Part shown: positions 16,863 to 26,605 of the stretch, in pieces
How the letters are laid out: each line of letters opens with the position of its first letter
Numbering within the stretch: position 1 is the stretch's first letter
Assembly (NCBI RefSeq): GCF_016654005.1
Contig: NZ_JAEPWN010000006.1
Span: 1 to 64,000 of the forward strand
Length of the DNA: 64,000 bases
Direction: 5' to 3'
DNA from: Brevundimonas nasdae
GTDB taxonomy: Bacteria; Pseudomonadota; Alphaproteobacteria; Caulobacterales; Caulobacteraceae
Notes under the pieces: generated by a model
Told to the model about the DNA's origin: nothing
Database searches by the model: none
What the model saw: only the letters and a program-made list of their open reading frames with translations
Position numbers and translations under genes: made by a program

Positions 16863-18581
16863 CTAGAGGTTGGTCTTGGCCAGGGCCAGAACCTCGTCGC
16901 CGCGCCCGTTCATCACGGCCTTCAGCATATAGAGGCCGAACCCCTTGGCCTGCTCCAGCTTGATCTTGGGCGGGATGACCAGTTCCTGCTGGGCGGTGAC
17001 CACATCGACCAGGGCCGGGCCGGGGTGGGCCAGGGCGGCGGCGACGGCCTCCTCCAGATCGCCCGAGTCCTCGACGCGGAAGGCGGTCACGCCCATGGCG
17101 GCGGCCATGGCGGCGAAGTTGGGGTTTTTCAGGTCGGTGCCGGTGTCCAAGAAGCCCGCCGCCTTCATCTCCATGGCGACAAAGCCCAGCGAGCCGTTGT
17201 TGAAGACGATGACCTTCACCGGCAGCTTCAGCTGCGTCAGGCTGATGAAGTCGCCCATCATCATGGTGAAGCCGCCGTCGCCCGACAGGGACACGACCTG
17301 ACGATCCGGCGCTGCCGCCTGCGCGCCCATGGCCTGCAGCATCGCATTGGCCATTGAGCCGTGGTTGAACGAACCGATCAGGCGACGCCGGCCGTTCATC
17401 TCCAGATAGCGCGCGGCCCAGACGGTGGGGGTGCCGACGTCGGCGGTGAAGATGGCGTCATCCTCGGCCAGGCGGCTGACGACCTCGGCGACATATTGCG
17501 GATGGATCGGCTTTCCGGGCGGAGAGGGGCGGGCCAGATCGTCCAGTCCCTTGCGCGCCCCGACATAGTGTTTCTGCGCCGACTCCAGGAACCGTGACGA
17601 ACGCTCGTGCTTCAGGCGCGGCAGCAGGGCCGACACCGTCTCGCTGACATCGCCGATAATCCCCTGCGCCAGCGTCGCCCGCTTGCCCAGCGCGGTCGGG
17701 TCGTGGTCGATCTGGATGATCTTTGCGTCGGTCGGATAGAAGTTGCGATAGGGGAAGTCGGTCCCCAGCATGACCAGGGCGTCACAGGCCAGCATGGCGT
17801 GATAGCCGGACGAGAAGCCGATCAGGCCGGTCATGCCGACGCTGTAGGGATTGTCCCATTCGACATGCTCCTTGCCGCGCAGGGCGTGGACGACCGGCGC
17901 CTGCAGCGCCTCGGCCAGCGCCACGACCGCATCGTGCGCCCCCGCACAGCCGCTGCCCGCCAGAATGGTCACCTTGTTGGCCCCGTTCAGCAGTTCGGCG
18001 GCGCGGTCCAGATCGACCTCTGCGGGACTGATGCGCGGGCGGCCCGGCGCATTCCATTCCGTGCTGGCGCCGTCCGGCGCCTTGGCCAGGGCCACGTCGC
18101 CGGGAATGACGATCACCGCCACCCCGCCCTTGCCGACGGCGGTGTTCAGGGCGCGGGCCAGGACGCCGGTGATCTGCGCCGGGTTGGTGACCAGTTCGCA
18201 GAAGTCGCTGCACTCGCGGAACAGCTCCTGCGGATGGGTCTCCTGAAAATAGCCCAGACCGATCTCGGATGAGGGGATATGGGCCGCGATCGCCAGAACC
18301 GGCGTGCGGTTGCGGTGGCAGTCGAACAGGCCGTTGATCAGGTGCAGATTGCCCGGCCCGCAGCTGCCTGCACAGACAGCCAGCTCCCCGGTGATGGCGG
18401 CCTCTGCCCCGGCGGCGAAGGCGGCGGTCTCTTCATGACGGACATGCATCCATTCGATGGTGTCCAGGCGCCGCAGACTGTCGTTCAGGCCGTTCAGACT
18501 GTCGCCGGTCACGCCCCAGATGCGTTTCACCCCCGCATTGGTCAGGGTCTGGGCGATCAGGTCGGCGACGGTCATCGACAT
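16863..18581 (-). CDS. poxB: ThDP-dependent pyruvate oxidase/dehydrogenase, PoxB-like
   Basis: 572 residues with the three-domain ThDP enzyme layout: Pyr domain with the catalytic Glu in [14 protein letters not shown] (about 48-61), a central FAD/nucleotide-type domain, and the C-terminal PP domain with GDGGFTM and the NN-containing Mg-ThDP loop (VFNNGSLGF). Overall similarity is to pyruvate:ubiquinone oxidoreductase (PoxB), which converts pyruvate to acetate and CO2 and passes electrons to quinone at the inner membrane. The C-terminus is compatible with the amphipathic membrane-binding tail of PoxB, but is not diagnostic. It faces away from the DUF167 gene. Confidence 0.85.
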   Translation of the reverse strand: MSMTVADLIAQTLTNAGVKRIWGVTGDSLNGLNDSLRRLDTIEWMHVRHEETAAFAAGAEAAITGELAVCAGSCGPGNLHLINGLFDCHRNRTPVLAIAAHIPSSEIGLGYFQETHPQELFRECSDFCELVTNPAQITGVLARALNTAVGKGGVAVIVIPGDVALAKAPDGASTEWNAPGRPRISPAEVDLDRAAELLNGANKVTILAGSGCAGAHDAVVALAEALQAPVVHALRGKEHVEWDNPYSVGMTGLIGFSSGYHAMLACDALVMLGTDFPYRNFYPTDAKIIQIDHDPTALGKRATLAQGIIGDVSETVSALLPRLKHERSSRFLESAQKHYVGARKGLDDLARPSPPGKPIHPQYVAEVVSRLAEDDAIFTADVGTPTVWAARYLEMNGRRRLIGSFNHGSMANAMLQAMGAQAAAPDRQVVSLSGDGGFTMMMGDFISLTQLKLPVKVIVFNNGSLGFVAMEMKAAGFLDTGTDLKNPNFAAMAAAMGVTAFRVEDSGDLEEAVAAALAHPGPALVDVVTAQQELVIPPKIKLEQAKGFGLYMLKAVMNGRGDEVLALAKTNL

Positions 18582-18625
18582 GGGGGCGTCCTCATGGGCG
18601 GCCGGTCATCGGCCCGGGTCATGGG

Positions 18626-19006
18626 ATGACGCGTCAGACGCACAGCCGTTCCCCGGCTGAGACTTATTGTCTAGGTTTGGCGGCGATTTCCCACCTCTCC
18701 GCGCGAGCCTGTCCCATCGCCGACCTTGCCCTGAAGCTCCAGCCCGGCGCCTCCGTCGACCGTATCGACGGCTGGGAGACGGACGCCGAGGGACGGCCTG
18801 TCCTGAAGGTCCGCGTGCGCGCCCGGCCGGTGGATGGCGAGGCCAACGAGGCGGTGACCCGGTTCCTGGCCAAGACGCTGGGCGTCAGCCGGTCTGCGGT
18901 CAGTGTGAAGCGTGGCGGCCAGTCACGGCTGAAGATGATTTCGGTCGAGGGGCTGGACGAGACTATCCTCCGGGAACGCATTGAGGCTCTGATCGCTGGG
19001 CGTTGA
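18626..19006 (+). CDS. DUF167 (YggU) family protein
   Basis: A small protein of at most 126 residues. The DUF167 core runs from LALKLQPGASVDRI to the end, with KVRVRARPVDGEANEA, FLAKTLGVSRSAV and the SRLKMISVEGL strand. Function is unknown in general; structures show a small alpha/beta fold. The ATG at 18626 adds about 30 residues not seen in the family, so the true start could be the TTG at 18677 or nearby; neither has a decisive ribosome site. Confidence 0.8.
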   Translation: MTRQTHSRSPAETYCLGLAAISHLSARACPIADLALKLQPGASVDRIDGWETDAEGRPVLKVRVRARPVDGEANEAVTRFLAKTLGVSRSAVSVKRGGQSRLKMISVEGLDETILRERIEALIAGR

Positions 19007-19096
19007 AACGCTTTGACCTTCCGCAATTCACCCGTTTCTATGGGTCATTCGCCGCATCTGCTTTTGTCAGGGTGCGGAGTGGGAGAAGGGGCTTTT

Positions 19097-20587
19097 ATGA
19101 ACAGACATCATCTGCGGGGCGCCAGCCTCGCGGCGGTCGCTTGCGCGGCATTGGCGCTGAGCGCCTGCGCCACGACCGGCCAGGGGACGGCCAACTCCGA
19201 GGCGGGCGGTGCGGCTAAACCCTCCAAAGATCGCAGCCTGGACGCGGGACTGGACCCGGCGACGACGCTGAATCCCTATCCCTCGACCTATCAGCCCCTG
19301 CCGCGCGAGAATTTCGCCGTGGTCGGCGCCACCGTCCTGACCGGCACGGATCGCAAGATCGAGAACGGCGTGGTCGTGGTCACGGACGGCAAGGTCGCCG
19401 CCGTCGGCGACGCCCAGACCCCGGTTCCCGCCGGGCACCGCGTCATTGATGCGCGCGGCCGCTATGTCACCCCCGGCGTCATCGACGTGCACAGCCACCT
19501 GGGCGTCTATCCGTCGCCCGGCGTTCAGGGCCTCAGCAACGGCAACGAAGCCACCAGCCCGAACACCGCCCAGGTCTGGGCCGAACATTCGATCTGGCCT
19601 CAGGACCCCGGTTTCAACACCGCGCGAGCGGGCGGGGTCACCACGCTGCACATCCTGCCCGGATCGGCGAACCTGTTCGGCGGTCGCGGCGTGACCATCC
19701 GCAATGTGCCCTCGGTCACCATGCAGGGCCTGAAGTTCCCGAACGCTCCCTATACGGTCAAGATGGCCTGCGGCGAGAACCCGGCGCGCGTCTATGGCTC
19801 GCGCAACCAGAGCCCCTCGACCGCCATGGGCAATATGGCGGGCTATCGCGCCGCCTTCATCGCCGCGCGCGAATACAAGGCCAAGTGGGACAAGTGGCGT
19901 GAGACGGGCGAAGGCTCGCCGCCGACCCGCAACCTGCAGAACGAGACGCTGGCCGGTGTTCTGGACGGTTCGATCCTGATCCAGAACCACTGCTACCGCG
20001 CCAACGAAATGGCGATGATGATGGATATGGCCAATGAGTTCGGCTACCGCATCTCGACCTTCCACCACGCGACCGAAGCCTACAAGATCGCGCCGCAACT
20101 GGCTGCCAACGGCATCTGCGCGGCCATCTGGACCGGATGGTGGGGCTTCAAGATGGAGGCTCTGGACGCCATCGAGGAGAACGCCGCCCTCGTGGACGCC
20201 CAGCAGGGTTCGTGCGCCGTCATCCACTCTGACGACCCGGAACTGACCCAGCGTCTGAACCAGGAAGCCGCCGCCGCCCTGTCGGCCGGTCGCCGCGCCG
20301 GTCTGAACATCTCCGAAGAACACGCCATCGGCTGGTTCACCTCCAACGCGGCCAAGGCCATCGGCATCGCCGATCAGACGGGGGCGCTGACGCCCGGCCT
20401 GCGCGCCGATGTGGTGATCTGGAGCGCCGATCCCTTCTCGATCTACGCCCGCGCCGATCAGGTCTTCATCGACGGCGCCCTGACCTATGACCGCGCCAAT
20501 CCCGCCTATCAGCCGACCAGCGATTTTGAGCTGGGCCAGCCGGGCTATGGCCTGACCGCGGCCAACGCCACTGTAGGAGCCCGCTGA
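19097..20587 (+). CDS. Lipoprotein amidohydrolase (metal-dependent hydrolase)
   Basis: 496 residues from the ATG at 19097, which has GGAGAAGGGG just upstream; the frame is open further but the lipoprotein signal supports this start. A lipobox (LSAC, Cys at about 20) anchors it to the membrane. The amidohydrolase fold is complete: HSH after VIDV (first metal ligands), His in QNHCYRANE, His in STFHHATEAYK, and the catalytic Asp in VIHSDDPEL. Family members of this type are imidazolonepropionase-like or dipeptidase-like; the substrate is open. It is translationally coupled (TGATG) to a paralogue lacking those residues. Confidence 0.87.
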   Translation: MNRHHLRGASLAAVACAALALSACATTGQGTANSEAGGAAKPSKDRSLDAGLDPATTLNPYPSTYQPLPRENFAVVGATVLTGTDRKIENGVVVVTDGKVAAVGDAQTPVPAGHRVIDARGRYVTPGVIDVHSHLGVYPSPGVQGLSNGNEATSPNTAQVWAEHSIWPQDPGFNTARAGGVTTLHILPGSANLFGGRGVTIRNVPSVTMQGLKFPNAPYTVKMACGENPARVYGSRNQSPSTAMGNMAGYRAAFIAAREYKAKWDKWRETGEGSPPTRNLQNETLAGVLDGSILIQNHCYRANEMAMMMDMANEFGYRISTFHHATEAYKIAPQLAANGICAAIWTGWWGFKMEALDAIEENAALVDAQQGSCAVIHSDDPELTQRLNQEAAAALSAGRRAGLNISEEHAIGWFTSNAAKAIGIADQTGALTPGLRADVVIWSADPFSIYARADQVFIDGALTYDRANPAYQPTSDFELGQPGYGLTAANATVGAR

Positions 20588-21927
20588 TGCGCCTCTCTCA
20601 CATGATCGCGGGGGCCGTCGCCGCCCTGTCGATGGCCGCGCCTGCGGTCGCCCAGGAAACCGTCGCCATCGTCGGCGGGCGCATCCTGACCGGAACCTCC
20701 GTCATCGAAAGCGGCACTGTCGTTCTGCGTGACGGCAAGATCGTCTCGGTCGGATCGGGCGCAGCGCCTGCGGGGGCGCGCGTCATCAATGCGGCGGGCA
20801 AGACCGTCGCCCCGGGCTTCGTCGCCGTGGATTCCGGTCTGGCCGGAACCGAGGTCGGATCGGTGCGCGGCGCCAATGACCTGAGGAACAGCGCCAATAC
20901 GCTGAGCGCGGCCTTCGACGTCTCCTATGGGCTGGACCCCTGGTCCTTCACCCTGCCGGTGGCGCGTCTGGGCGGCATCACCCGCGCGGTGGTCGTGCCC
21001 CAGCATCCCGGATCCTCGGGCGGCCATGTCCATGAAGAGGAGACGGCGGGCGCAGGCGACGGCGGCTTCCAGACGCCGGGCCTGTTCGCCGGTCAGGCGG
21101 CCATCATCAACCTGGGCCAGGGCTCCAACATCCTGGTCAAGCCGCGCGTGGCCATGGTCGCCCCGTTCGGCGAAGCCGGGGCCGCCGTCGCGGGCGGCGC
21201 GCGCGGCGCCCAGTTCGTCCTGTTCAAGGAGACCCTGTCGGAGGTCCGCCTCTATGCCCGCAACAAGTCGGCCTATGAGCGGGCGGGCCTGCGTAATCTC
21301 AGCCTGTCGCGGGCTGATCTTGAGGCCCTGATCCCCGTCGCCAACGGCGCCCTGCCCCTGATCGTCACCGTCCACCGGGCGTCGGACATCCAGCAGGTTC
21401 TGCGTCTGGCGCGCGAAGAGGGGATCAAGATCATCCTGGACGGCGCCGAGGAAGGCTGGCTGGTCGCGGGTGAGATCGCGGCGGCCAATGTGCCGGTGCT
21501 GCTGAACCCCATCTCCAACCTGCCCAGCGATTTCGAGGTGCGGGCGGCGCGGATGGAGAATGCGGCGGCCCTGAACGCGGCGGGCGTGGTCATCGCCATC
21601 AAGGGCAATGAAGGCTCGACCCACCGGGCGCGCGAGGCCCGCTACAACGCCGGCAACGCCGTGTCGCACGGTCTGCCCTACAGCGCAGCCATCGCCGCCC
21701 TGACGGTCAATCCGGCCAGGATCTTCGGCATGGCCGGACAGTTCGGCCAGATCGCGCCGGGCGCTGCGGGCGATGTGGTGATCTGGTCAGGCGATCCGCT
21801 GGAGCCGCTCAGCCAGCCGTCGGCGATCTTCGTCAACGGCGTCGAACAGCCGCTGACCAGCCGTCCGCTATTGCTGCGCGACCGTTACCTGCAGCCGACG
21901 ACGATGCCGCCGGCCTATCGGAACTGA
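20587..21927 (+). CDS. Amidohydrolase-like protein lacking the metal-binding HxH
   Basis: 446 residues with a cleavable signal peptide (about 1-22, ending VAQ-ET). The frame of an amidohydrolase is clear (composite beta domain with VAIVGGRILTG, C-terminal NPARIFGM and GDVVIWSGDPLEP), but where the HxH should follow the third strand it reads GFVAVDSGLAG, and the position of the catalytic Asp reads AIKGNEGS. It is therefore likely a pseudoenzyme, perhaps the partner subunit of the upstream active lipoprotein. The start ATG overlaps the previous stop. A good rho-independent terminator follows. Confidence 0.82.
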   Translation: MRLSHMIAGAVAALSMAAPAVAQETVAIVGGRILTGTSVIESGTVVLRDGKIVSVGSGAAPAGARVINAAGKTVAPGFVAVDSGLAGTEVGSVRGANDLRNSANTLSAAFDVSYGLDPWSFTLPVARLGGITRAVVVPQHPGSSGGHVHEEETAGAGDGGFQTPGLFAGQAAIINLGQGSNILVKPRVAMVAPFGEAGAAVAGGARGAQFVLFKETLSEVRLYARNKSAYERAGLRNLSLSRADLEALIPVANGALPLIVTVHRASDIQQVLRLAREEGIKIILDGAEEGWLVAGEIAAANVPVLLNPISNLPSDFEVRAARMENAAALNAAGVVIAIKGNEGSTHRAREARYNAGNAVSHGLPYSAAIAALTVNPARIFGMAGQFGQIAPGAAGDVVIWSGDPLEPLSQPSAIFVNGVEQPLTSRPLLLRDRYLQPTTMPPAYRN

Positions 21928-21934
21928 CGAATGG

Positions 21935-21969
21935 AAAGGGCGGGGCCGATGGTCCCGCCCTTTTTCTTT
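21935..21969 (+). terminator. Rho-independent terminator of the amidohydrolase operon
   Basis: AAAGGGCGGG pairs with CCCGCCCTTT around GCCGATGGT, followed by TTTTTCTTT. It lies eight bases after the stop of the second amidohydrolase gene. Confidence 0.92.
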
Positions 21970-22009
21970 GAGTCTGTCGCATCGCATCGCGCCGCGCTAG
22001 GTCACGCCT

Positions 22010-22468
22010 ATGCCAACCACCATCTACATCGACGCTGACGCCTGTCCGGTGAAAGGAGAGGTCTATCGCGTGGCGCGCCGCTACGGGTTGAAGACCTATG
22101 TCGTGTCCAACGGCTGGATGCAGGTTCCGCGCGAGGCCCTGATCGAACAGGTGGTCGTGGACGCCGGGCCTGACGTCGCCGACGACTGGATCGCCGAACG
22201 CGCGGGCGTGGGCGATGTGGTCATCACCGCCGATATTCCGTTGGCGGATCGTTGTCTGAAATCCGGCGCCCAGGCGCTGAAGTCGAACGGACAGCCGTTC
22301 ACCCCTGACTCCATCGGATCGGCCCTGGCCGGACGGATGGTGGGCGAGCATCTGCGCTCGATGGGCGTGGCCACATCGGGCCCGCCGCCGTTCTCCGCCG
22401 CCGACCGTTCGCGCTTCCTGCAGGCCCTGGATCAGGCGGTGGTCAAGGCGCGCAAGGCGGCGACATGA
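22010..22468 (+). CDS. UPF0178 (YaiI/YqxD) family protein
   Basis: 152 residues with the family's N-terminal IYIDADACPVK, central VVVDAGPDVADDWIAERA and GDVVITADIPLADRCL, and PFTPDSIG. The acidic residues are arranged like those of a PIN-like nuclease fold; no function is established for the family. The stop overlaps the arfB start by ATGA, so the two are translated together. Confidence 0.9.
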   Translation: MPTTIYIDADACPVKGEVYRVARRYGLKTYVVSNGWMQVPREALIEQVVVDAGPDVADDWIAERAGVGDVVITADIPLADRCLKSGAQALKSNGQPFTPDSIGSALAGRMVGEHLRSMGVATSGPPPFSAADRSRFLQALDQAVVKARKAAT

Positions 22469-22869
22469 CGACCATCCCCGAGGACGAGCTGGAGTTCCGC
22501 TTTTATCGCGCGGGCGGGCCGGGCGGTCAGAATGTCAACAAGGTGTCGACCGCCGTGCAGATGCGGTTCGACGTCAGGAACTCGCCCAGTCTGACGGAGC
22601 CGGTCAAGGCGCGTCTGATGAAACTGGCGGGCAGTCGCTTGACGCTGGACGGGGTGATCCTGATCAACGCCGTGCGCCACCGCACCCAGGAGCGAAACCG
22701 CGCCGACGCCATCGAACGGCTTCAGGCCATGGTGGACGAGGCCTCGATCAAGCCGGTCTATCGGGTGCCGACCCGCCCGACCAAGGCCTCTAAGGAACGA
22801 CGCCTGAAGGCCAAGACCACGCGATCCGCCATCAAGAGCGGGCGAGGGCGTCCCAGCGGCGACGACTGA
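22465..22869 (+). CDS. arfB: Alternative ribosome-rescue factor ArfB (peptidyl-tRNA hydrolase)
   Basis: 134 residues. The RF1/2-type catalytic loop GGPGGQNVNKVST (about 17-29) contains the GGQ motif that releases peptide from stalled ribosomes. The C-terminus (about 105-134) is rich in Lys/Arg (KASKERRLKAKT and on), the tail that enters the empty mRNA channel. Size and layout fit YaeJ/ArfB. It is coupled to the UPF0178 gene upstream and converges on the EF-hand gene, with four bases between the stops. Confidence 0.93.
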   Translation: MTTIPEDELEFRFYRAGGPGGQNVNKVSTAVQMRFDVRNSPSLTEPVKARLMKLAGSRLTLDGVILINAVRHRTQERNRADAIERLQAMVDEASIKPVYRVPTRPTKASKERRLKAKTTRSAIKSGRGRPSGDD

Positions 22870-22873
22870 GGCG

Positions 22874-23608
22874 TCAGCGGCGCCCACGGCCCCGACGACC
22901 GCCGTCGTTCTGGATCGCCGTTTGCGGCAGACCCTCCAGCGTCAGATAGCCCTGATGCCTGGTGTCCAGCAGGCTGAACCAGCGCTCGCCGGTCGCCGTC
23001 CATTCCTGAAGCGTGATCTTCTGATCCATGTTGCGGTCGGCTGAACGCACCGGCTGCGGCACCGACAGCAGACCTGCGCGGGCCATGCGTTCCGAGGATT
23101 CAGCCGCCGCCGTGACGCGGGGTTCGCGCGGCTGGATGTGCGAGGGTTCATCCTCCTGGCCGCCGCCTTCGCCCATGCCCAGGCGCGGCCCGCCGCCGCG
23201 ACGACCGCCGCCGCCGGGACCGCCGCGCCCGCCTGGCCCCGATTGCGCCCCGACACGCAGGAAGGCGGCGTCGATCAGCCGCTCATAGGCGGCGATCTCG
23301 GCGGGATCGATGATCTGGTCGCCGTTCTGGTCCAGCCTGCCGAACCAGCGTCGTCCGTCAGCGGCGAATTCCTCCGGGGTCAGGCGACCGTCGTGATCGG
23401 CGTCGGCGCCGGCGAACCAGGCCGCGACCGGATAGGGTTCGCCCGCCTGTGACAGGAAGGGTTCGCCATAAGGGCTGATGAAGATGGAGGGCCGGGTTGT
23501 CGGGGCCTGATCCTGTGGCGGATCAGTCGCCGGGGTCGCAGCGGCGCCGATGGACGGAGCAGCCGTCAGGCCCAGGCTGATGATCAGGCCGGCGATCACG
23601 CGTTTCAT
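22874..23608 (-). CDS. Secreted EF-hand calcium-binding protein
   Basis: 244 residues with a signal peptide (about 1-23). Four EF-hand loops can be read: DADHDGRLTPEEF, DQNGDQIIDPAEI, DRNMDQKITLQEW, and a weaker DTRHQGYLTLEG. Between pairs two and three lies a Gly/Arg-rich low-complexity stretch (GRGGPGGGGRRGGG and similar, about 120-145). Calcium-dependent structural or regulatory function in the periplasm is likely; no partner is evident. Confidence 0.85.
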   Translation of the reverse strand: MKRVIAGLIISLGLTAAPSIGAAATPATDPPQDQAPTTRPSIFISPYGEPFLSQAGEPYPVAAWFAGADADHDGRLTPEEFAADGRRWFGRLDQNGDQIIDPAEIAAYERLIDAAFLRVGAQSGPGGRGGPGGGGRRGGGPRLGMGEGGGQEDEPSHIQPREPRVTAAAESSERMARAGLLSVPQPVRSADRNMDQKITLQEWTATGERWFSLLDTRHQGYLTLEGLPQTAIQNDGGRRGRGRR

Positions 23609-23720
23609 CTTGAACCTTCAGTCTGAGGACGCCCCCGTCCCACGCTTCAACGGCTCAAGTTGCGACATTCCGTCGCAGCATGAAAGCGGATTCTGTGCCA
23701 GCGTAGGCCCCGGAAGCAGG

Positions 23721-24464
23721 TCAGCATTCGTAGCGCGTACAATAGCGCACACGAATTTCACGCCAGGCTTTGATTTGTCGCTCGGTGAGTTCAGGACATG
23801 CTTCTGCAAGACGGTCTGCAGAAGGCAGCTCTACATTTTCACCATCCAGAATTCGCTGCAGATCTTTCTCGGAGAACAGTCTTGCAAATTGCAAGGTTTG
23901 TGCATTGTGCCTTTCCGTTGCTGTTACAGGCATGAGTTCGTTCATCCATTCTTGAACAATGGAGCGGCGATCGAAGTCCAAACCGTCGAGTTGATCATCG
24001 AGCGGGAAGTCATTGATCTTGGAACTGCTGACAATACGACCCGCCAACGCCATCGCCGTAGAGGAGGGCGTTGGCCCGCGCCAGCGAGAGGGCCAATCCT
24101 CAAAGTCGGGAGCTATGAAATTCACGTTGGTTCTGAACAAGCCGCTGATCGGTCTGCCATTCTGACGCTCGACCCTGATGACGCCGCTGGCGACGATCAG
24201 GCGTCCCGCCGCGCCAAACCCTAAACCGTGGTGCGTCTCGGAGATTGTACGGCAAAGAAATGGATGACCATCTGCAGAGACGCGGCACTCGATACGCGCA
24301 GTCCCGCTGATGCCAAGCATATTGGCGAAACGCGGCGAAAGCTCTGACACAAGATCACCTGACGGCGCGGAACTCCAAGTTAGTTCGCTGTTGGTTTGTG
24401 CTTGCGCGACCGTAGCGCACGTAAATAGCGCGGCTGCAAAAGCCGCGCTCCAAGTACGAACCAT
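23721..24464 (-). CDS. Exported protein with a TonB-C-terminal-like domain
   Basis: 247 residues with a signal peptide (about 1-22, ending AQA-QT). Residues about 45-115 carry the TonB C-terminal pattern: GTARIECRVSADGHPFLCRT, then GLGFGAAGRL and a closing LFRTNVNF. No N-terminal anchoring helix or proline-rich linker is present, so it cannot be a normal energy transducer; such free domains are common in Caulobacterales and have no assigned role. The C-terminal half matches nothing recognised. The gene has visibly lower GC than its neighbours, which may mean recent acquisition. Confidence 0.7.
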   Translation of the reverse strand: MVRTWSAAFAAALFTCATVAQAQTNSELTWSSAPSGDLVSELSPRFANMLGISGTARIECRVSADGHPFLCRTISETHHGLGFGAAGRLIVASGVIRVERQNGRPISGLFRTNVNFIAPDFEDWPSRWRGPTPSSTAMALAGRIVSSSKINDFPLDDQLDGLDFDRRSIVQEWMNELMPVTATERHNAQTLQFARLFSEKDLQRILDGENVELPSADRLAEACPELTERQIKAWREIRVRYCTRYEC

Positions 24465-24540
24465 GATCAGTCTCAGCCCCAGCCCCAGTTGCGTGGAAGC
24501 TGAATCATGAGTTGCGGCTCAAGTCCAGATGGGCCGTGGT

Positions 24541-25011
24541 TCAGCCCTCGGCAGGACGGAACAGAAGCGCGGCGATCTTGTCGTCGCTGTCGAAGCCGAT
24601 CAGCCATTCGGTGACCTGGTTGTCGAAGGTGACCTTGAACAGTTGGGCCTCGCCTTCCTGGCGCAGATATTCGACGGTCTTCACGGCGCCGAAGCTCTTT
24701 AACAGGGGCGCAACCTGATCGGCCTGTTGGCGGATCTGGGTGGCCAGATTGTCGGTGAAGACGGCGTAGTCGAAGCCCGGTCCCTGGGCCGCCGTGATGA
24801 CGCTACGCAGGGCTTCTTCGGCGCGGGCGATGTCTGGCGCCGCGGCTGACGGGGCGGATGGGGCGGGCGCCGGGCGCGCAGGCTGGGTTTGGGCTTGGGC
24901 GGGGCGGTCGAAGCTGTTGGGCACAGTTCCAGCCGCGACCTGCGCGGAGGCGGAGACGGGGGACAGCAGCAGGGCGGCGCCGAGGGCCGCCAGAGGCAGG
25001 GTCGTCTTCAT
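24541..25011 (-). CDS. Hypothetical exported protein
   Basis: 156 residues with a signal peptide (about 1-23, ending ASA-QV), then a Pro/Ala/Gln-rich linker (about 35-60), then a compact domain with GFDYAVFTDNLATQIRQQAD and a beta-rich end LFKVTFDNQVTEWLIGFDSD. This resembles small secreted alpha/beta domains of the DUF4440/NTF2-like size but no family is certain. It starts 14 bases after the ubiB stop on the same strand and could be the tail of the ubiE-ubiB transcript. Confidence 0.7.
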   Translation of the reverse strand: MKTTLPLAALGAALLLSPVSASAQVAAGTVPNSFDRPAQAQTQPARPAPAPSAPSAAAPDIARAEEALRSVITAAQGPGFDYAVFTDNLATQIRQQADQVAPLLKSFGAVKTVEYLRQEGEAQLFKVTFDNQVTEWLIGFDSDDKIAALLFRPAEG

Positions 25012-25024
25012 GTGAAGGCTCCGG

Positions 25025-26605
25025 TCAGTGCAGATAGGGCCAGAGCGAAAGGCCCAGGGACGTCAGGGCGGCGATGACCGCGACCGTGACAGAAGCCACG
25101 AGCCAAGCCGGGGTTCCCGACTTTTCGATGACCACGGTCGTCGGACGCGGTGGTTCCTGCACCAGACGCGAGATGGCGCGGGCGGCCGAGATCACTTCGT
25201 TCAGGGCGTCCTTGGCCTGGGCCTGGGGGCCCAGTTCACGCTTGATCCAGCGCTCCACGACAGGTTTGGCGGCGGCCCACAGGTCGTGGTCGGGGTTCAG
25301 GCGACGGGCTACCCCTTCGACCGAGACCATGGTCTTCTGCAGCAGGATCAGTTCGGGCCGCAGGCTCATGTCGAACAGGGCGGTGATCTCGAACAACTGG
25401 CCCAAGAGGCGGCCCATCGACACCTGGCTGGCGGCGCGGCCGATCACCGGCTCGCCGACGGCGCGCAGAGCCTGGGCGAAGGTTTCGACCGAATGGTGCG
25501 CGGGGACATAGCCCGCCTCGAAATGCACCCGGGCGATCCGGTCGTAGTCGCGGCTGATGAAGCCCCACAGAATTTCCGCCAGATAGCGCCGCTCGGCCGG
25601 TCCCAGCCGCCCGACGATGCCGAAGTCGATGGCGGTCAGGTGGGCCGGGGCGCTGGCGAACAGATTGCCCTCGTGCAGGTCGGCGTGGAAGGCGCCGTGG
25701 TCCAGCGCCTGAACCAGGAAGGCGCGCACCACATTGTCGGCCAGCAGATCCTTGTCGATGCCCGGCAGTTCCAGCAGGGCGGGATCGGTCATCGGCACGC
25801 CCGGCGCCCATTCCAGCGTCAGCACCCGCTTGCCCACCCCGTCCCAGATGACGGCGGGCGCGGACATGTAGCTGTCCTTGGCCATGACCTCGGCCATCTC
25901 GCTGGCGGCGGCGGCCTCCAGACGCATGTCCAGCTCCAGATCCAGCGAGTTGGCGATGGTCTCGACGAAGGCCTGCGGCTCCAGACGGCGTGACAGGGGA
26001 ACCAGCTTCCACACCAGGGCCGCGCCCAGGCGCATGGAATCCAGCCCATTGGCCACGCGGCGTTCGACGCCGGGGCGCAGCACCTTGACCGCCACGGCCC
26101 GCCCATCGGCCAGGGTCGCGCGGTGGGCCTGCGCCAGAGAGGCGGCGGCGACCGCCGGTCCCAGATCGGTGAACAGGCTTTCGACCGGACGACCCAGCGA
26201 CTTTTCGATTTCGCGACGGGCCTCGTCTTCGGGGAAGGGCGGCAGGGCGTCCTTCAGACGGCCCAGATCGCGGGCGAACTCCAGCCCGAAGATGTCGGCG
26301 CGGGTGGCCAGAACCTGACCCAGCTTGATCGCCACCGGCCCCAGATGCTCGAACGCCTTGCCCAGACGCTGACCGGGGCGGCCCTGACGACCTGCGCGGC
26401 CCGAAAACATCTGGACGAACCGGGCGAAGGGCCGGGTCCAGGCGGGCAGCAGGGGCGTGACTTCGCGCGGCACCAGGGCGTCATGGCGCACCAGCACCCA
26501 CAGCCAGCCCAGCAGGCGTAAGGATGCCGCAACCGGGTTCTGCACCGCCACGGTGGCGGGCGGCGGCGGGGCCGTGCGATAGATCCGGCTGGTCAGATCG
26601 CCCAC
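25025..26605 (-). CDS. ubiB: Ubiquinone biosynthesis kinase-like protein UbiB
   Basis: 526 residues of the ABC1/ADCK/UbiB atypical-kinase family. The KxGQ motif (GPVAIKLGQ, about 90-98) marks the UbiB-specific N-terminal extension; AVKVLRPGV, the HADLHEGN catalytic loop (about 310) and AIDFG (about 325) are the kinase-like elements. Two C-terminal hydrophobic helices (about 500-525) anchor it to the inner membrane. It supports ubiquinone synthesis by an ATPase activity that helps present lipid intermediates. GTG start at 26605 overlaps the ubiE stop by 13 bp, so the two genes are coupled. Confidence 0.93.
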   Translation of the reverse strand: MGDLTSRIYRTAPPPPATVAVQNPVAASLRLLGWLWVLVRHDALVPREVTPLLPAWTRPFARFVQMFSGRAGRQGRPGQRLGKAFEHLGPVAIKLGQVLATRADIFGLEFARDLGRLKDALPPFPEDEARREIEKSLGRPVESLFTDLGPAVAAASLAQAHRATLADGRAVAVKVLRPGVERRVANGLDSMRLGAALVWKLVPLSRRLEPQAFVETIANSLDLELDMRLEAAAASEMAEVMAKDSYMSAPAVIWDGVGKRVLTLEWAPGVPMTDPALLELPGIDKDLLADNVVRAFLVQALDHGAFHADLHEGNLFASAPAHLTAIDFGIVGRLGPAERRYLAEILWGFISRDYDRIARVHFEAGYVPAHHSVETFAQALRAVGEPVIGRAASQVSMGRLLGQLFEITALFDMSLRPELILLQKTMVSVEGVARRLNPDHDLWAAAKPVVERWIKRELGPQAQAKDALNEVISAARAISRLVQEPPRPTTVVIEKSGTPAWLVASVTVAVIAALTSLGLSLWPYLH

